Shown here piece by piece: positions 18,392 to 26,643 of a DNA stretch of 64,000 nt. The first letter of the stretch is position 1. Every line of letters begins with the position of its first letter. A program made the translations under genes and the position numbers. The stretch lies in IMG/VR virus record IMGVR_UViG_3300044799_000154, positions 57,518 to 121,517 of that record; one strand, 5' to 3'. Source of the DNA: a virus. A model generated the notes under the pieces. The model did not search any database. It saw only the letters and a list, made by a program, of their open reading frames with translations, and was not told the origin of the DNA.

Positions 18392-19369
18392 TTGAAAATC
18401 TTACTAATAGGTCCATGGTGGCATCCAGCTCTTCTTTCAAGCCTAACTTTAGTATTCCGAGAACATCAGTTCTTTATTACTGGACCTAAGATAAATCCTA
18501 GAGCTCTGACTCAACCAATGGGCTCAAATCTTCAACCCATTGAAGCATTTGGAAGTATTACTCAGAAGCGTTTAGATGATTTCGACTTACTCATAGATTA
18601 TTCAGAAAACAAATTCAAAGGATACCTAGAAAATTGGGAGATTCCTAAAATTTGGTTTTCCTGGTATCCTCTGGCAGGGAAGATTAAAACTGTTATCAAA
18701 ATAAATGAGCCAGTAGTCTATACTTCTTTTTGGACTAGAACTCAAAGCATAGCTGATTCCAAATTAATGAACTACACTGAGGAAAACATAAGAGGACCAG
18801 TTGTTTATCCTTATCGAGATCCCAATATTTTCAAAGGGTATACAGGAGAACTAGCTTCAGGATTGATAGTAGTAAATGACTTCTGGAATCGAAAAGTATT
18901 TGGAGCTATGAAGTACCAAGAAATGATCACAATAGAAAAAGATCTGCCAATTAAAATTATCGGTGATTATTCATATTCTTTCACTAAACTTCTAGAGAAC
19001 TATCAGAAAAACAGGGTCTTTCTAGAACTAACAGAAGCTGGAAGACCAAGTACTTCTACTATGGGAGAAGCTATGACTGTTGGGATGCCTATAATTGCCA
19101 CTTCCTTTGGAGATTTTCCAATCTTAATTAGGAATGATATAGAAGGATTCATTAGTTTGGATCCTAAAGAGATTATTAAATGTTTCAAAGTTTTAGTTAA
19201 TGATCAATCTAAAGCTCAAGAACTTGGTAGAAACTCAAGATCAAGAGCTCTAGAAGTTAATGGAGAAACTCAATTCAGAACAGGTCTTGAAGAAGCTTTT
19301 GGGTTTGCTCTAAAAGGACAAAAATGGATTGTCAATCAAGATCAAAGAAAGCAAAAATTAGAGGAATAA
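18392..19369 (+). CDS. Glycosyltransferase-like protein, paralogue family of five
   Basis: A 325-residue member of the local paralogue family. It starts with TTG at 18392, with gagg seven bases upstream. MKILLIGPWWHPAL opens the acceptor domain; YRDPNIFKGYTGEL is a family-specific hinge shared with the next two proteins; RVFLELTEAGRPSTSTMGEAMTVGMPIIAT is the donor-site segment. No signal peptide. It follows its closest relatives in tandem, indicating local gene duplication. Confidence 0.78.
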   Translation: MKILLIGPWWHPALLSSLTLVFREHQFFITGPKINPRALTQPMGSNLQPIEAFGSITQKRLDDFDLLIDYSENKFKGYLENWEIPKIWFSWYPLAGKIKTVIKINEPVVYTSFWTRTQSIADSKLMNYTEENIRGPVVYPYRDPNIFKGYTGELASGLIVVNDFWNRKVFGAMKYQEMITIEKDLPIKIIGDYSYSFTKLLENYQKNRVFLELTEAGRPSTSTMGEAMTVGMPIIATSFGDFPILIRNDIEGFISLDPKEIIKCFKVLVNDQSKAQELGRNSRSRALEVNGETQFRTGLEEAFGFALKGQKWIVNQDQRKQKLEE

Positions 19370-19372
19370 AAT

Positions 19373-20290
19373 ATGAAAATTTTAATGAAAGGATTTGTTC
19401 ACCAAGTATTCCTTCAAAGTCTAACAGAAACATTCAGCAAAGATTCTTTCTATCTAACAAATAGAATCTATCATCCTAAATATCCTGATAACTACTTCCC
19501 TAAACCTTCTCCTAATGTTAGAGTTATTCCAGAAATTCAAGATCTAAAAGAATTAGATGATTATGATATCTTCATTGGAGTTTTTGGAGGACGAGTAATG
19601 GAGGATACTAAAGATTGGAAGATTCCTACTGTCTGGAGAACGTATGTCCCTATTTCTCAGAATTGGCAGTACCTAAGAGGAGCACCAGTAGTTTACAATG
19701 CATCAATTTCTAAGAATGTTACTCTTGGAGCTTCTAAAATGCAGAAAGTATATTCTTCAAATCTTGATGGACCTTATAGTTATGATTATAGAGATCCTAA
19801 AGTCTACTGCTCATGGAATGGAAATATTGAGAAAGGTATGGTTGTTGGAGTAGCAGCAGGTCTAGGATATGGTAGAGATCTTTGTGAGGAAATCAAGAAA
19901 ACAATTCCAATTGATGTTATTGAGAATGTACCCTATTGGTATCTTGTTGAAGCTTTTAAGGACCATCGAGTCTATCTAGAAGTGAACAAGACTTCAAGAG
20001 TCATTAGTGCAGCATTCACAGAAGCTATGCTTACTGGAACTCCTATCGTGTCAAATAGAGTAGGTGAATTCAAAGAATTAATAGAGCATGGGAAGAATGG
20101 TTTCCTAAATGCTAAATCTCATGATCCCCAAGATATGGTGGAATATGCCTCACAATTATTACAAGACAAAAAATTAGCTAAAAAGATAAGCCAAGAAGAA
20201 CGCAAAAGAGCACTAGAATTGTTCAGCAAAAAAAGAGTGAAAGAATCATTTGAAAGTGCATTTAAATATACTAAGGATGGGAAATGGTAA
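19373..20290 (+). CDS. Glycosyltransferase-like protein, paralogue family of five
   Basis: A 305-residue member of the paralogue family. MKILMKGFVHQVFLQSLTE aligns with the start of the next protein (MKILMKGPQVHPSYLNSLTQ), and YDYRDPKVYCSWNGN plus RVYLEVNKTSRVISAAFTEA and TGTPIVSNRVGEF align with the donor half. The C-terminal helix (AKKISQEERKRALELF) is the usual GT4 closing segment. It ends immediately before the next start codon. Substrate unknown. Confidence 0.78.
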   Translation: MKILMKGFVHQVFLQSLTETFSKDSFYLTNRIYHPKYPDNYFPKPSPNVRVIPEIQDLKELDDYDIFIGVFGGRVMEDTKDWKIPTVWRTYVPISQNWQYLRGAPVVYNASISKNVTLGASKMQKVYSSNLDGPYSYDYRDPKVYCSWNGNIEKGMVVGVAAGLGYGRDLCEEIKKTIPIDVIENVPYWYLVEAFKDHRVYLEVNKTSRVISAAFTEAMLTGTPIVSNRVGEFKELIEHGKNGFLNAKSHDPQDMVEYASQLLQDKKLAKKISQEERKRALELFSKKRVKESFESAFKYTKDGKW

Positions 20291-21274
20291 ATGAAGATTT
20301 TAATGAAAGGACCTCAAGTTCATCCCTCATACTTGAATAGTTTGACACAAGTTTTCCCAGAACATACTTTTCATTTAACTGGTTATAAAGATCGGATTAC
20401 TCAAGAGTTAAAATTAACCGACTTCACTTATTTGTATCCAATGCAACCAAATGTGAAGATTGAAATTCCCTGGGATGAACTATTACAGATCAAAGATTGG
20501 CAAGACAATTATGATCTATTTATAGGAGATACAGAAGGAACTCAACCAAAAGAATTGGAAAAATATACTATCATTCCTAAAGTCTGGAGAACTTTCTCTA
20601 TTCTTGATTTCAGTAAAGTACCAATACTAGGTGGACCAGTTGTATTCAATTCTTATACTTCTAGGAATTTTGCTGTTAGAGAATGTAGGAAGCATGAAGT
20701 TCTAACTAGAGATATGGGCAAATATGTTGCTTATGATTATAAGAATCCTTCTGTCTATAAAGGATGGACAGGAGACAATCCTAATCCTCTAATAGTAACT
20801 CATAACTTCTTTACTAGAGGAGCAGTAGGAAATGAACTATATGCAAAATTAGATCCAAAGATAAAATCAAATGTTAGAGTAATAGATGGCAATCTTCATT
20901 TCGAAGATCTATTGAAAGCTTATAGAGAACATAGAGTTCTGTTAGAATTAACTCAAGGAGGAAGATTGATTACTGGAACTATAATGGAAGGGATGATGAC
21001 AGGAATGCCAGTAATAGCTACTTCAGAAGCTGATTTCCCAATGTTTGTTAGACCATGGATTGAAGGATTTCTTTCAGATGATCCAGCCAGAATCTCTCAT
21101 TTTTCAGATTTCCTATCATATGATTTTATTACTGCTCAAGATATGGGACATAATGCTAGAATGCGAGCTTTAGAACTTTGTAGTTATTCTTCTATTCGAG
21201 CAGTGTGGGAAGATGCTATCCATGAAGTTACCAAAGCAGGACCTTGGAGTGAAGTAGGTAGGATGTGGGGCTAA
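20291..21274 (+). CDS. Glycosyltransferase-like protein, paralogue family of five
   Basis: A 327-residue member of the paralogue family, beginning at the base after the preceding stop. Shared blocks are MKILMKGPQVHPSYL, YDYKNPSVYKGWTGDN, RVLLELTQGGRLITGTIMEG and TGMPVIATSEADFP. It is closest in layout to 18392-19369. The hinge phrase 'YRDP/YKNP..YKGWTG' seems specific to this set. Cytoplasmic. Probably adds one sugar of a larger glycan, with each copy having a different linkage; this is inference from the number of copies. Confidence 0.78.
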   Translation: MKILMKGPQVHPSYLNSLTQVFPEHTFHLTGYKDRITQELKLTDFTYLYPMQPNVKIEIPWDELLQIKDWQDNYDLFIGDTEGTQPKELEKYTIIPKVWRTFSILDFSKVPILGGPVVFNSYTSRNFAVRECRKHEVLTRDMGKYVAYDYKNPSVYKGWTGDNPNPLIVTHNFFTRGAVGNELYAKLDPKIKSNVRVIDGNLHFEDLLKAYREHRVLLELTQGGRLITGTIMEGMMTGMPVIATSEADFPMFVRPWIEGFLSDDPARISHFSDFLSYDFITAQDMGHNARMRALELCSYSSIRAVWEDAIHEVTKAGPWSEVGRMWG

Positions 21275-21886
21275 ATGGAAGACTTTACCAAATATTCTAA
21301 GAATGATCCTCAGAATAGAATGAAGGTTCTTTCTCCAACCAGAATAGACTTTACTGCACATGATGAGATTTCATATATGTGGAAAGAAATAGATTCTAAG
21401 AAATCTTTGAACTTGATAACTAAAGTAAAAGTAAAGCCTAGAATTGGAGCAGGATTCTCATTGTTAATCTTCTATAGTTTAGCCAATGAACTTCAATATG
21501 GAAAGTATTTCAGAGATCAGAAAAAGAAATGCATATGGATCTGCTTTGAGACTGTACAAGGAAAACCTAGATTAGCAATATACTATGAAGGAGATCAAGG
21601 AGCACAACATAATGGTCCTCTCCTTTCATGGAATAAAATCTATTCGATAACAATTGTTAGAAGTCCTCAGGATCTTTCATTGGAAGCACTTGATGAAGAA
21701 GGAAAGAATGTAAGTTCTCTAAAAGTTAGATTGGAAGATTCACCTAAGTTCCAATACTTCTTTATATGCAACAATTGGTTTTTCAATGATTCAAAGGAAC
21801 CAATGTGGTTCAGAGGAGAAATATTAGACTTGGAATTTGCAGAGGAAGTTGAAAAGAAAAGTTTCTTTAGGAGTTTGAGATCATGA
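21275..21886 (+). CDS. Beta-sandwich protein, LamG-like, unknown role
   Basis: A 203-residue protein that starts directly after the preceding stop and overlaps the next gene by ATGA. Alternating hydrophobic strands (GFSLLIFYS, KCIWICFETVQG, RLAIYYEG, YSITIVRS, FQYFFICNNWFF, GEILDLEF) suggest a concanavalin/LamG-like beta-sandwich. It has no catalytic residues I can identify. Set among glycosyltransferases, it might bind a glycan or act as an accessory carbohydrate-binding subunit, but that is only contextual. Confidence 0.55.
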   Translation: MEDFTKYSKNDPQNRMKVLSPTRIDFTAHDEISYMWKEIDSKKSLNLITKVKVKPRIGAGFSLLIFYSLANELQYGKYFRDQKKKCIWICFETVQGKPRLAIYYEGDQGAQHNGPLLSWNKIYSITIVRSPQDLSLEALDEEGKNVSSLKVRLEDSPKFQYFFICNNWFFNDSKEPMWFRGEILDLEFAEEVEKKSFFRSLRS

Positions 21887-22767
21887 AAATAGTTTTCTTC
21901 CAATGGGGTCCACACCATCAAGCAACTTGGGAATATCTTTTTAGTCAATTAGAACTGAAAGGTTTTAATCCCATAAATCATAGTGGACAAGAGAATGGTA
22001 AGAAAATTGCTGATGATGCAGATATAGTCTTTATTACCTCTGATAGAGATCGTCCTATTAAGAATCCCAAAACCAAGACATGTTTTATAGGACACGGAAT
22101 GGGTTTGGAAAGTTGGGATCCTGGAATGAACACGGATGATCGTGTATTTCTTGCGGGAAAAAAACCTTGGACTCCGCCTCTAGATGCTTCAAATTGGAGA
22201 ATGGTTGGTTGGAGTAAATCTGATGTTCTATGGTATCCTGAAAAAGAAAAAGTAGATTATGTCAGAGACTTCATGGCTAAGTTTCCTTATGAGACTTCTA
22301 TCTTATTTGTTCCTCCTCAAGATAGAAATGATCTTCCTCATCTTGATTTCATAGTAGAATATGCAGATCAGCATAAGTATAACTTGATAGTTCCATTTAG
22401 GAAAAGAAGTCAAGCTTACAATATCGAAGAAGGAATTGCAAGATACAAAAAGTATGCTAATGTTCAATGCCCAGAGATCTTGAATCTATATTACTTCAAA
22501 CCTTATATCAAAATAGTAGCAATAATGGGTTTGTCTTCAGTTGGGAGAGAATTCTATCCAACTGGTCTTCCAACCTTACATGCTGGTTTTGGATTTGAAG
22601 AGTCTCATTTTAGTTATCCTATTGAAAGAGACTTTCCTAAGTTTCTAGAAGAAGCTATTATAGATCCAAAGAAATATCTACAACCACCTGAAGTAGTTAG
22701 AAGCTTTCATGAAATCTGGGATGGAGAAGCTACAAAAAGAATAATAGCTGAAATAGAAAAAATGTAA
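21883..22767 (+). CDS. GT-B-like transferase, CDP-glycerol-transferase-like
   Basis: A 294-residue protein beginning MKIVFFQWGPHHQATWEYL. The segment TCFIGHGMGLESWDPG resembles the conserved 'HG' loop of CDP-glycerol glycerophosphotransferases and other GT-B polyol-phosphate enzymes, and HAGFGFEESHFSYPIE occupies the place of the donor-site motif. It could be a polyol-phosphate or sugar transferase. It is the last gene of the glycan block. No clear terminator follows; 137 bases separate it from an HNH gene with its own promoter-like sequence. Confidence 0.6.
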   Translation: MKIVFFQWGPHHQATWEYLFSQLELKGFNPINHSGQENGKKIADDADIVFITSDRDRPIKNPKTKTCFIGHGMGLESWDPGMNTDDRVFLAGKKPWTPPLDASNWRMVGWSKSDVLWYPEKEKVDYVRDFMAKFPYETSILFVPPQDRNDLPHLDFIVEYADQHKYNLIVPFRKRSQAYNIEEGIARYKKYANVQCPEILNLYYFKPYIKIVAIMGLSSVGREFYPTGLPTLHAGFGFEESHFSYPIERDFPKFLEEAIIDPKKYLQPPEVVRSFHEIWDGEATKRIIAEIEKM

Positions 22768-22860
22768 GTCTCCGAGAAGGAAAATTCTAGAATAAATATA
22801 AGCACTAAATAGATTAATCCATCTGAACAAAAACGATTTCAAAGATAAGGCTAAAGAAGA

Positions 22861-22876
22861 AATCTTTATATGTTTC
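22861..22876 (+). promoter_or_regulatory. Candidate TATA box for the solitary HNH gene
   Basis: The sequence ctttatatg at 22864-22872 resembles an archaeal TATA box and lies about 35 bases before the HNH start codon, leaving room for a short leader with the gtgagg ribosome site. The preceding 137-base gap breaks the run of overlapping genes, which suggests independent transcription. Confidence 0.4.
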
Positions 22877-22904
22877 TTTCTTATCCTTTAAGTGAGGAAA
22901 TTAA

Positions 22905-23342
22905 ATGCCTTGGAGTAAAGAGAAACTTAAGGAGTATATGAAAAAGAAATATCATGAAGATTCTGATTATAGAGAAAAAGTGAAAAAGAAATCAAGAGAA
23001 AGACAAAGGAAGAACTATTATGACAAGAATCTTCGACCATATAGACAGAAGTTAAGAGCAGAAATTTTGGAACTTTTAGGAAACAAATGCAATAATTCAG
23101 GTTGTCTCATTCCAGGAGGTTGTAAAGACATTCGGTGTTTGGAAATTGATCATGTAAAAAATAATGGATATCTCCATAGAAAGAAATTTGGGGGTGTTCG
23201 TCTGAATTATACTAGTTATTTGATAGAAATTAGAAATGCAATTCTTCATGGTTCAAAAGATTATCAACTTTTGTGCTCAAACTGTAACAAGATAAAAGAA
23301 TTTGAAAGAATGGAAATTAAAAGAAAGCAAAGATTTCTTTAG
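22905..23342 (+). CDS. HNH endonuclease (homing type)
   Basis: A 145-residue, very basic protein, paralogous to 15557-15940. The core is CNNSGCLIPGGCKD, CLEIDHVKNNG and LLCSNCNKIKEF. The N-terminal 60 residues are lysine/arginine-rich and likely contact DNA. Unlike its relative it stands alone between the glycan block and the convergent junction, with its own TATA-like sequence and a gtgagg Shine-Dalgarno. It is probably a mobile endonuclease that inserted at the end of the operon. Confidence 0.85.
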   Translation: MPWSKEKLKEYMKKKYHEDSDYREKVKKKSRERQRKNYYDKNLRPYRQKLRAEILELLGNKCNNSGCLIPGGCKDIRCLEIDHVKNNGYLHRKKFGGVRLNYTSYLIEIRNAILHGSKDYQLLCSNCNKIKEFERMEIKRKQRFL

Positions 23343-23424
23343 TAACATTTTTTCAGAAATTAAAATTTGCCTTTCTCATCCTTTTCTAAGAACTTAGTAT
23401 TTTAAAAAAAGAAATGTTTGGAAC
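23343..23424. terminator. Convergent junction with T-runs on both strands
   Basis: The + strand block and the - strand late block meet here. A run of six T (23348-23353) follows the HNH stop on the + strand, and seven A (23404-23410, T on the - strand) follows the membrane-protein stop at 23425 on the - strand. Archaeal transcription ends at such T-runs. An 18-bp dyad lies between them. Confidence 0.5.
23383..23400. repeat. Copy of the 18-bp near-palindrome
   Basis: TTTCTAAGAACTTAGTAT, with CTAAG and CTTAG as inverted arms around AA. It matches 16 of 18 positions of the perfect dyad at 62851-62868. It lies in the intergenic junction rather than in a gene. Confidence 0.55.
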
Positions 23425-23766
23425 TTAAGCATATTTGGCTTTAATAGCTTTATATGCTTTCACTACAAATTTACGCCAAATAACTTTGACTGCTTGATCT
23501 GCAAACATTGTTATAGCAGTTAACACAATAGCTTTTAGAGCTTCTGCTGGTATTCCAACTTCTGCAAAAGAATCCCATTGAGCATCTGTTATTCCTGCAC
23601 CTGCTATTCCACCTAAGATTGAACCAATGATTACTGTCTTTGCTAATTTTTGTTTATCAATAGATTCCCAAGGTTCATTCTTTGCCATTCCAATGCCAGC
23701 AGCTATAGCACCATAGACAATACCTTTTCCAATTCCAATAAGTATTCGTACTATTTCTGGATTCAT
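23425..23766 (-). CDS. Small glycine-rich membrane protein, possible holin
   Basis: A 113-residue protein with a glycine/alanine-rich hydrophobic segment near the N-terminus (VRILIGIGKGIVYGAIAAGIG), a second around TVIIGSILGGIAGAGI and a third around ALKAIVLTAITMFA, ending in a lysine-rich tail. This layout (two or three short membrane segments, basic C-terminus, last gene of the late block) fits a holin or a virion membrane-interacting protein, but no family is recognised. It has its own promoter-like motif at 23789-23807 and a gggagag ribosome site. Confidence 0.65.
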   Translation of the reverse strand: MNPEIVRILIGIGKGIVYGAIAAGIGMAKNEPWESIDKQKLAKTVIIGSILGGIAGAGITDAQWDSFAEVGIPAEALKAIVLTAITMFADQAVKVIWRKFVVKAYKAIKAKYA

Positions 23767-23788
23767 ATTCTCTCCCTACCTATTATAA

Positions 23789-23807
23789 GTTATTTAACCT
23801 ATATAAG
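23789..23807 (-). promoter_or_regulatory. Late promoter motif copy, before the membrane-protein gene
   Basis: Read on the - strand it is CTTATATAGGTTAAATAAC, an archaeal TATA-box-like sequence about 35 bases before the start of the gene ending at 23425. Seventeen of 19 bases match a sequence at 60235-60253 before the first late gene, which supports a shared late promoter. Confidence 0.55.
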
Positions 23808-23972
23808 TGTTTTGGATTCTTTCTCACACTTTTTACAAAGATATGTGATCTTAATGCTCCCATTCTCAAATTTCTGTTGAACTTCAGTCATATTCCTAAA
23901 ATCATCTAAGTTCCCACATTTGTAACATATGTATGGAATATATTCTATTTTAGGTTTTGCTTGAGATTCCAT
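23799..23972 (-). CDS. Small zinc-ribbon protein
   Basis: A 57-residue protein with two CxxC knuckles (YICYKCGN and YLCKKCEK), a classic zinc ribbon. The open frame begins at 23993, but the ATG at 23972 is preferred: it lies one base after the stop of the upstream gene and has a ggag site nine bases before it. It sits between an adhesin and the membrane protein. Function unknown; an archaeal-type small zinc protein. Confidence 0.65.
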   Translation of the reverse strand: MESQAKPKIEYIPYICYKCGNLDDFRNMTEVQQKFENGSIKITYLCKKCEKESKTLI

Positions 23973-23973
23973 T

Positions 23974-26634
23974 CTAATTGCTCCATAATGCATTTATTCC
24001 AGTTGTACCTGTGCTTAAAGCTAGAGTACTACTAACACTCAAAGTAGAAATATCTACCTTTTTAATCTCATTGATGTTTCCACCACCAACATATAGATAA
24101 TCACCAGATCCTATAGCACAACCAAATGAGGTCCAATCAGTATCACTATCAGCAAGCTCTTTCTCAAAACCAAAGGCTCCCATTCTCAACTTAAGCAAAT
24201 GTTTGAAAGTGCATCCAGTAACCCAGAATAAATCATTCCAAGGTTTGGAACCAGCATAGAAGAAGCATTCCATCTTAGGAGTGTGAGAAGATCCAGTTGG
24301 AATAAGATAATTGCTTGTACTCAATGTAAGATCTGCCTTAGTAATTTTATAGCACATACCATTTGTCGTAAAGGCATAGATGTAAGTATCATCAAGATAG
24401 AATGTTTCTATCTGTCCAGGAGTAGTTACTTCACCAATTGCTAAGTTCTCAATGTCTAGATCACAAGTCTTATTGCTTCCATCATTGTAAGTATCTCCAG
24501 CATAAAGATATCTGAAAGTATGATTGGCATGAAGTGTCAAAGTTTTAGTTCCCAAATCACCTGATGCTCCAGCATCTAAAAGAGCTTGACTTGAATAAAC
24601 ATCTAATGTAAGAGTTGTAGTACTCTTGACTAGTCTACAGAAATAGAAAGTTGTAAGAGCTATTGTTAAAGCAGTATCCTCATACGCTGATCCACCATTA
24701 TCTTCATGAAGATAAAGTTTATAACTGGAAGCACCATCTTGAGTAACTCTAACTCCTATGAAAATTTTAGATCCATCATGCAATCCTTTGGCATCATCTA
24801 GAGTGTCTTTAGCTAAAAGATAAGGATAAGCAACTGCTCCTTCAGCAGAACTATCTATACAGAATTTAAATTTATGAGTGAAATTTCCAAAGTGATCTGC
24901 TGTATAATCTTTAGTTACTCTAGCATCTTGAGAAGTATTAGCATTGAAGTCTAGATAATTGTGATGAATAATATCTATCCAAGTCGCTGGATCAGTCTCT
25001 GTAAATCCTTTAAGATCTTCATAGACTCTATTATCTTGGAAAATTGTATATTTGTAAGAAGCTGTTATTGTTGAAAAGTCTGCAATAGCAATAGTCCAAA
25101 AAGCAGACTTTGCTGTAGCTACAGATCCACCTATCCTTAGATCTGTACCATCAACTGAGATTGGACCAACACTATCAGCACTATCTCCACCAATAGTACT
25201 TAAAATTTTTACAGTCTCTGTCCAATCACTCTTAGCTATTTTAATTACTCTTGGAGATGAAGCTCCAGTACCATCCTGTAAACAAGTAACATAAATATAA
25301 TCTCCACTTTGAACAATACCTCTAATCTTTCGTCCATTTGTAAGAGTATGAGTAGAATTAACTCCCATGTCTCCAGAGCCATCTACTTTCTTGATAATAT
25401 TCTCATTGGTTCCTCCGCCAGCTATGTAAAGCCAATTGGTGTCCCCGACAAGAACTAGATAACCTGCCATATTCTCCCCTACTTCTTCTATCTCATATAC
25501 ACATAAAAACCCTTCGGAAGAACTGTAAATTTCTCCCCATGTATACTTAATTGTTGTATAATTAATTACATCCATCAAACCCCAACCTTGATGAGCACCA
25601 CTATATACCGTTTCATCAAGGCTCCAAGTATCGCCACTATCCAATGTTTTGAAAATTAAAACTTGAAATGGAGTAGCATAATCCAAAATAACTGTGTAGG
25701 TAGTTGCATCTACAACGTCAATTTTTCCCCAACCCTCAGAACCATTTCCAGAGTTACCTGCTGCGGTAATTGCTTTAATACTCCATGTTGAACCAGTCCA
25801 ACTTGCAGTATGCCATTCCATATTACCACTCAGACCATGTACTGTAAATAGAATAATTGGATTACCATTTGGTAGAAGTCTTAAGTGTGCCCCTCTTGTT
25901 GCAGCACCAGAACTATCATATACCTTATCAGAAGTTGTAGCATTTGCTGGAGTCGTTATAACTGTACCATCAGCCTTTTTCCAAATTGTACCGCCAGATT
26001 CTCCAACTATATAATATACATCTACTAATGCTTCATCTCCAGCATCTTTTTCCCAAAGGATATGGATTTTATCATTACTATCCATCCAGCAGTATGAGTT
26101 CCATAAGAAAATTGTACCACTGAAATCAGCAAGTTCCCCACTAATTGGATTGCTCCAAGTATCTCCACCATCTGTTGATTTTCTAATACGCACTACTCTA
26201 CGAGATGATACATTATGTTGACATATAAAATATAAGTTTCCGACAGAATCCACTAAAATGTTAGGTTCATTGCATGAAGTTATATCGCTTGGTGGAGTTT
26301 TAGTTGCCCAACTAGTAATATCATAAGGATTAACACTTCTTTTGTATTTAGGTGCAGTATTACCACAAGAATAAAAAACATGAATATAGCCATCCTTGTC
26401 AACATTCATACAAGGTCTGCCTATATCTATACCAGCAGCATTATCAGTAGCAACTGTAACTACGTCATGCCATTCCTCAGTTGTATGGTTGTAAGCAGTT
26501 ATAATAATGTTTGCAGCACTCCTCTCATCAGAACAAACATATGTTGTACCATTAGCGTATACACTCGCTGGATTCATATAATTACATTGTTGACAGAATT
26601 TATCTGTAATTGCCAATTTTTTGTATCCTACCAT
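23974..26634 (-). CDS. Large sialidase/beta-propeller-like virion adhesin
   Basis: An 886-residue protein. Residues 1-385 look like a six-bladed sialidase-type propeller with Asp boxes (STDGGDTW near 175, LDSGDTW near 345). Residues 389-886 form a second part with repeated Gly-rich strands (NWLYIAGGGTNENIIKKVDG near the start and YLYVGGGNINEIKKVDIS near the end), another likely propeller, flanking a LamG-like middle. No catalytic set for sialidase is clear, so it may only bind glycans. A strong Shine-Dalgarno and ATG occur in frame at 25470, exactly at the boundary of the two parts. It lies at the distal end of the tail module, as expected for a receptor-binding protein. Confidence 0.72.
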   Translation of the reverse strand: MVGYKKLAITDKFCQQCNYMNPASVYANGTTYVCSDERSAANIIITAYNHTTEEWHDVVTVATDNAAGIDIGRPCMNVDKDGYIHVFYSCGNTAPKYKRSVNPYDITSWATKTPPSDITSCNEPNILVDSVGNLYFICQHNVSSRRVVRIRKSTDGGDTWSNPISGELADFSGTIFLWNSYCWMDSNDKIHILWEKDAGDEALVDVYYIVGESGGTIWKKADGTVITTPANATTSDKVYDSSGAATRGAHLRLLPNGNPIILFTVHGLSGNMEWHTASWTGSTWSIKAITAAGNSGNGSEGWGKIDVVDATTYTVILDYATPFQVLIFKTLDSGDTWSLDETVYSGAHQGWGLMDVINYTTIKYTWGEIYSSSEGFLCVYEIEEVGENMAGYLVLVGDTNWLYIAGGGTNENIIKKVDGSGDMGVNSTHTLTNGRKIRGIVQSGDYIYVTCLQDGTGASSPRVIKIAKSDWTETVKILSTIGGDSADSVGPISVDGTDLRIGGSVATAKSAFWTIAIADFSTITASYKYTIFQDNRVYEDLKGFTETDPATWIDIIHHNYLDFNANTSQDARVTKDYTADHFGNFTHKFKFCIDSSAEGAVAYPYLLAKDTLDDAKGLHDGSKIFIGVRVTQDGASSYKLYLHEDNGGSAYEDTALTIALTTFYFCRLVKSTTTLTLDVYSSQALLDAGASGDLGTKTLTLHANHTFRYLYAGDTYNDGSNKTCDLDIENLAIGEVTTPGQIETFYLDDTYIYAFTTNGMCYKITKADLTLSTSNYLIPTGSSHTPKMECFFYAGSKPWNDLFWVTGCTFKHLLKLRMGAFGFEKELADSDTDWTSFGCAIGSGDYLYVGGGNINEIKKVDISTLSVSSTLALSTGTTGINALWSN

Positions 26635-26643
26635 AAACTCCCT

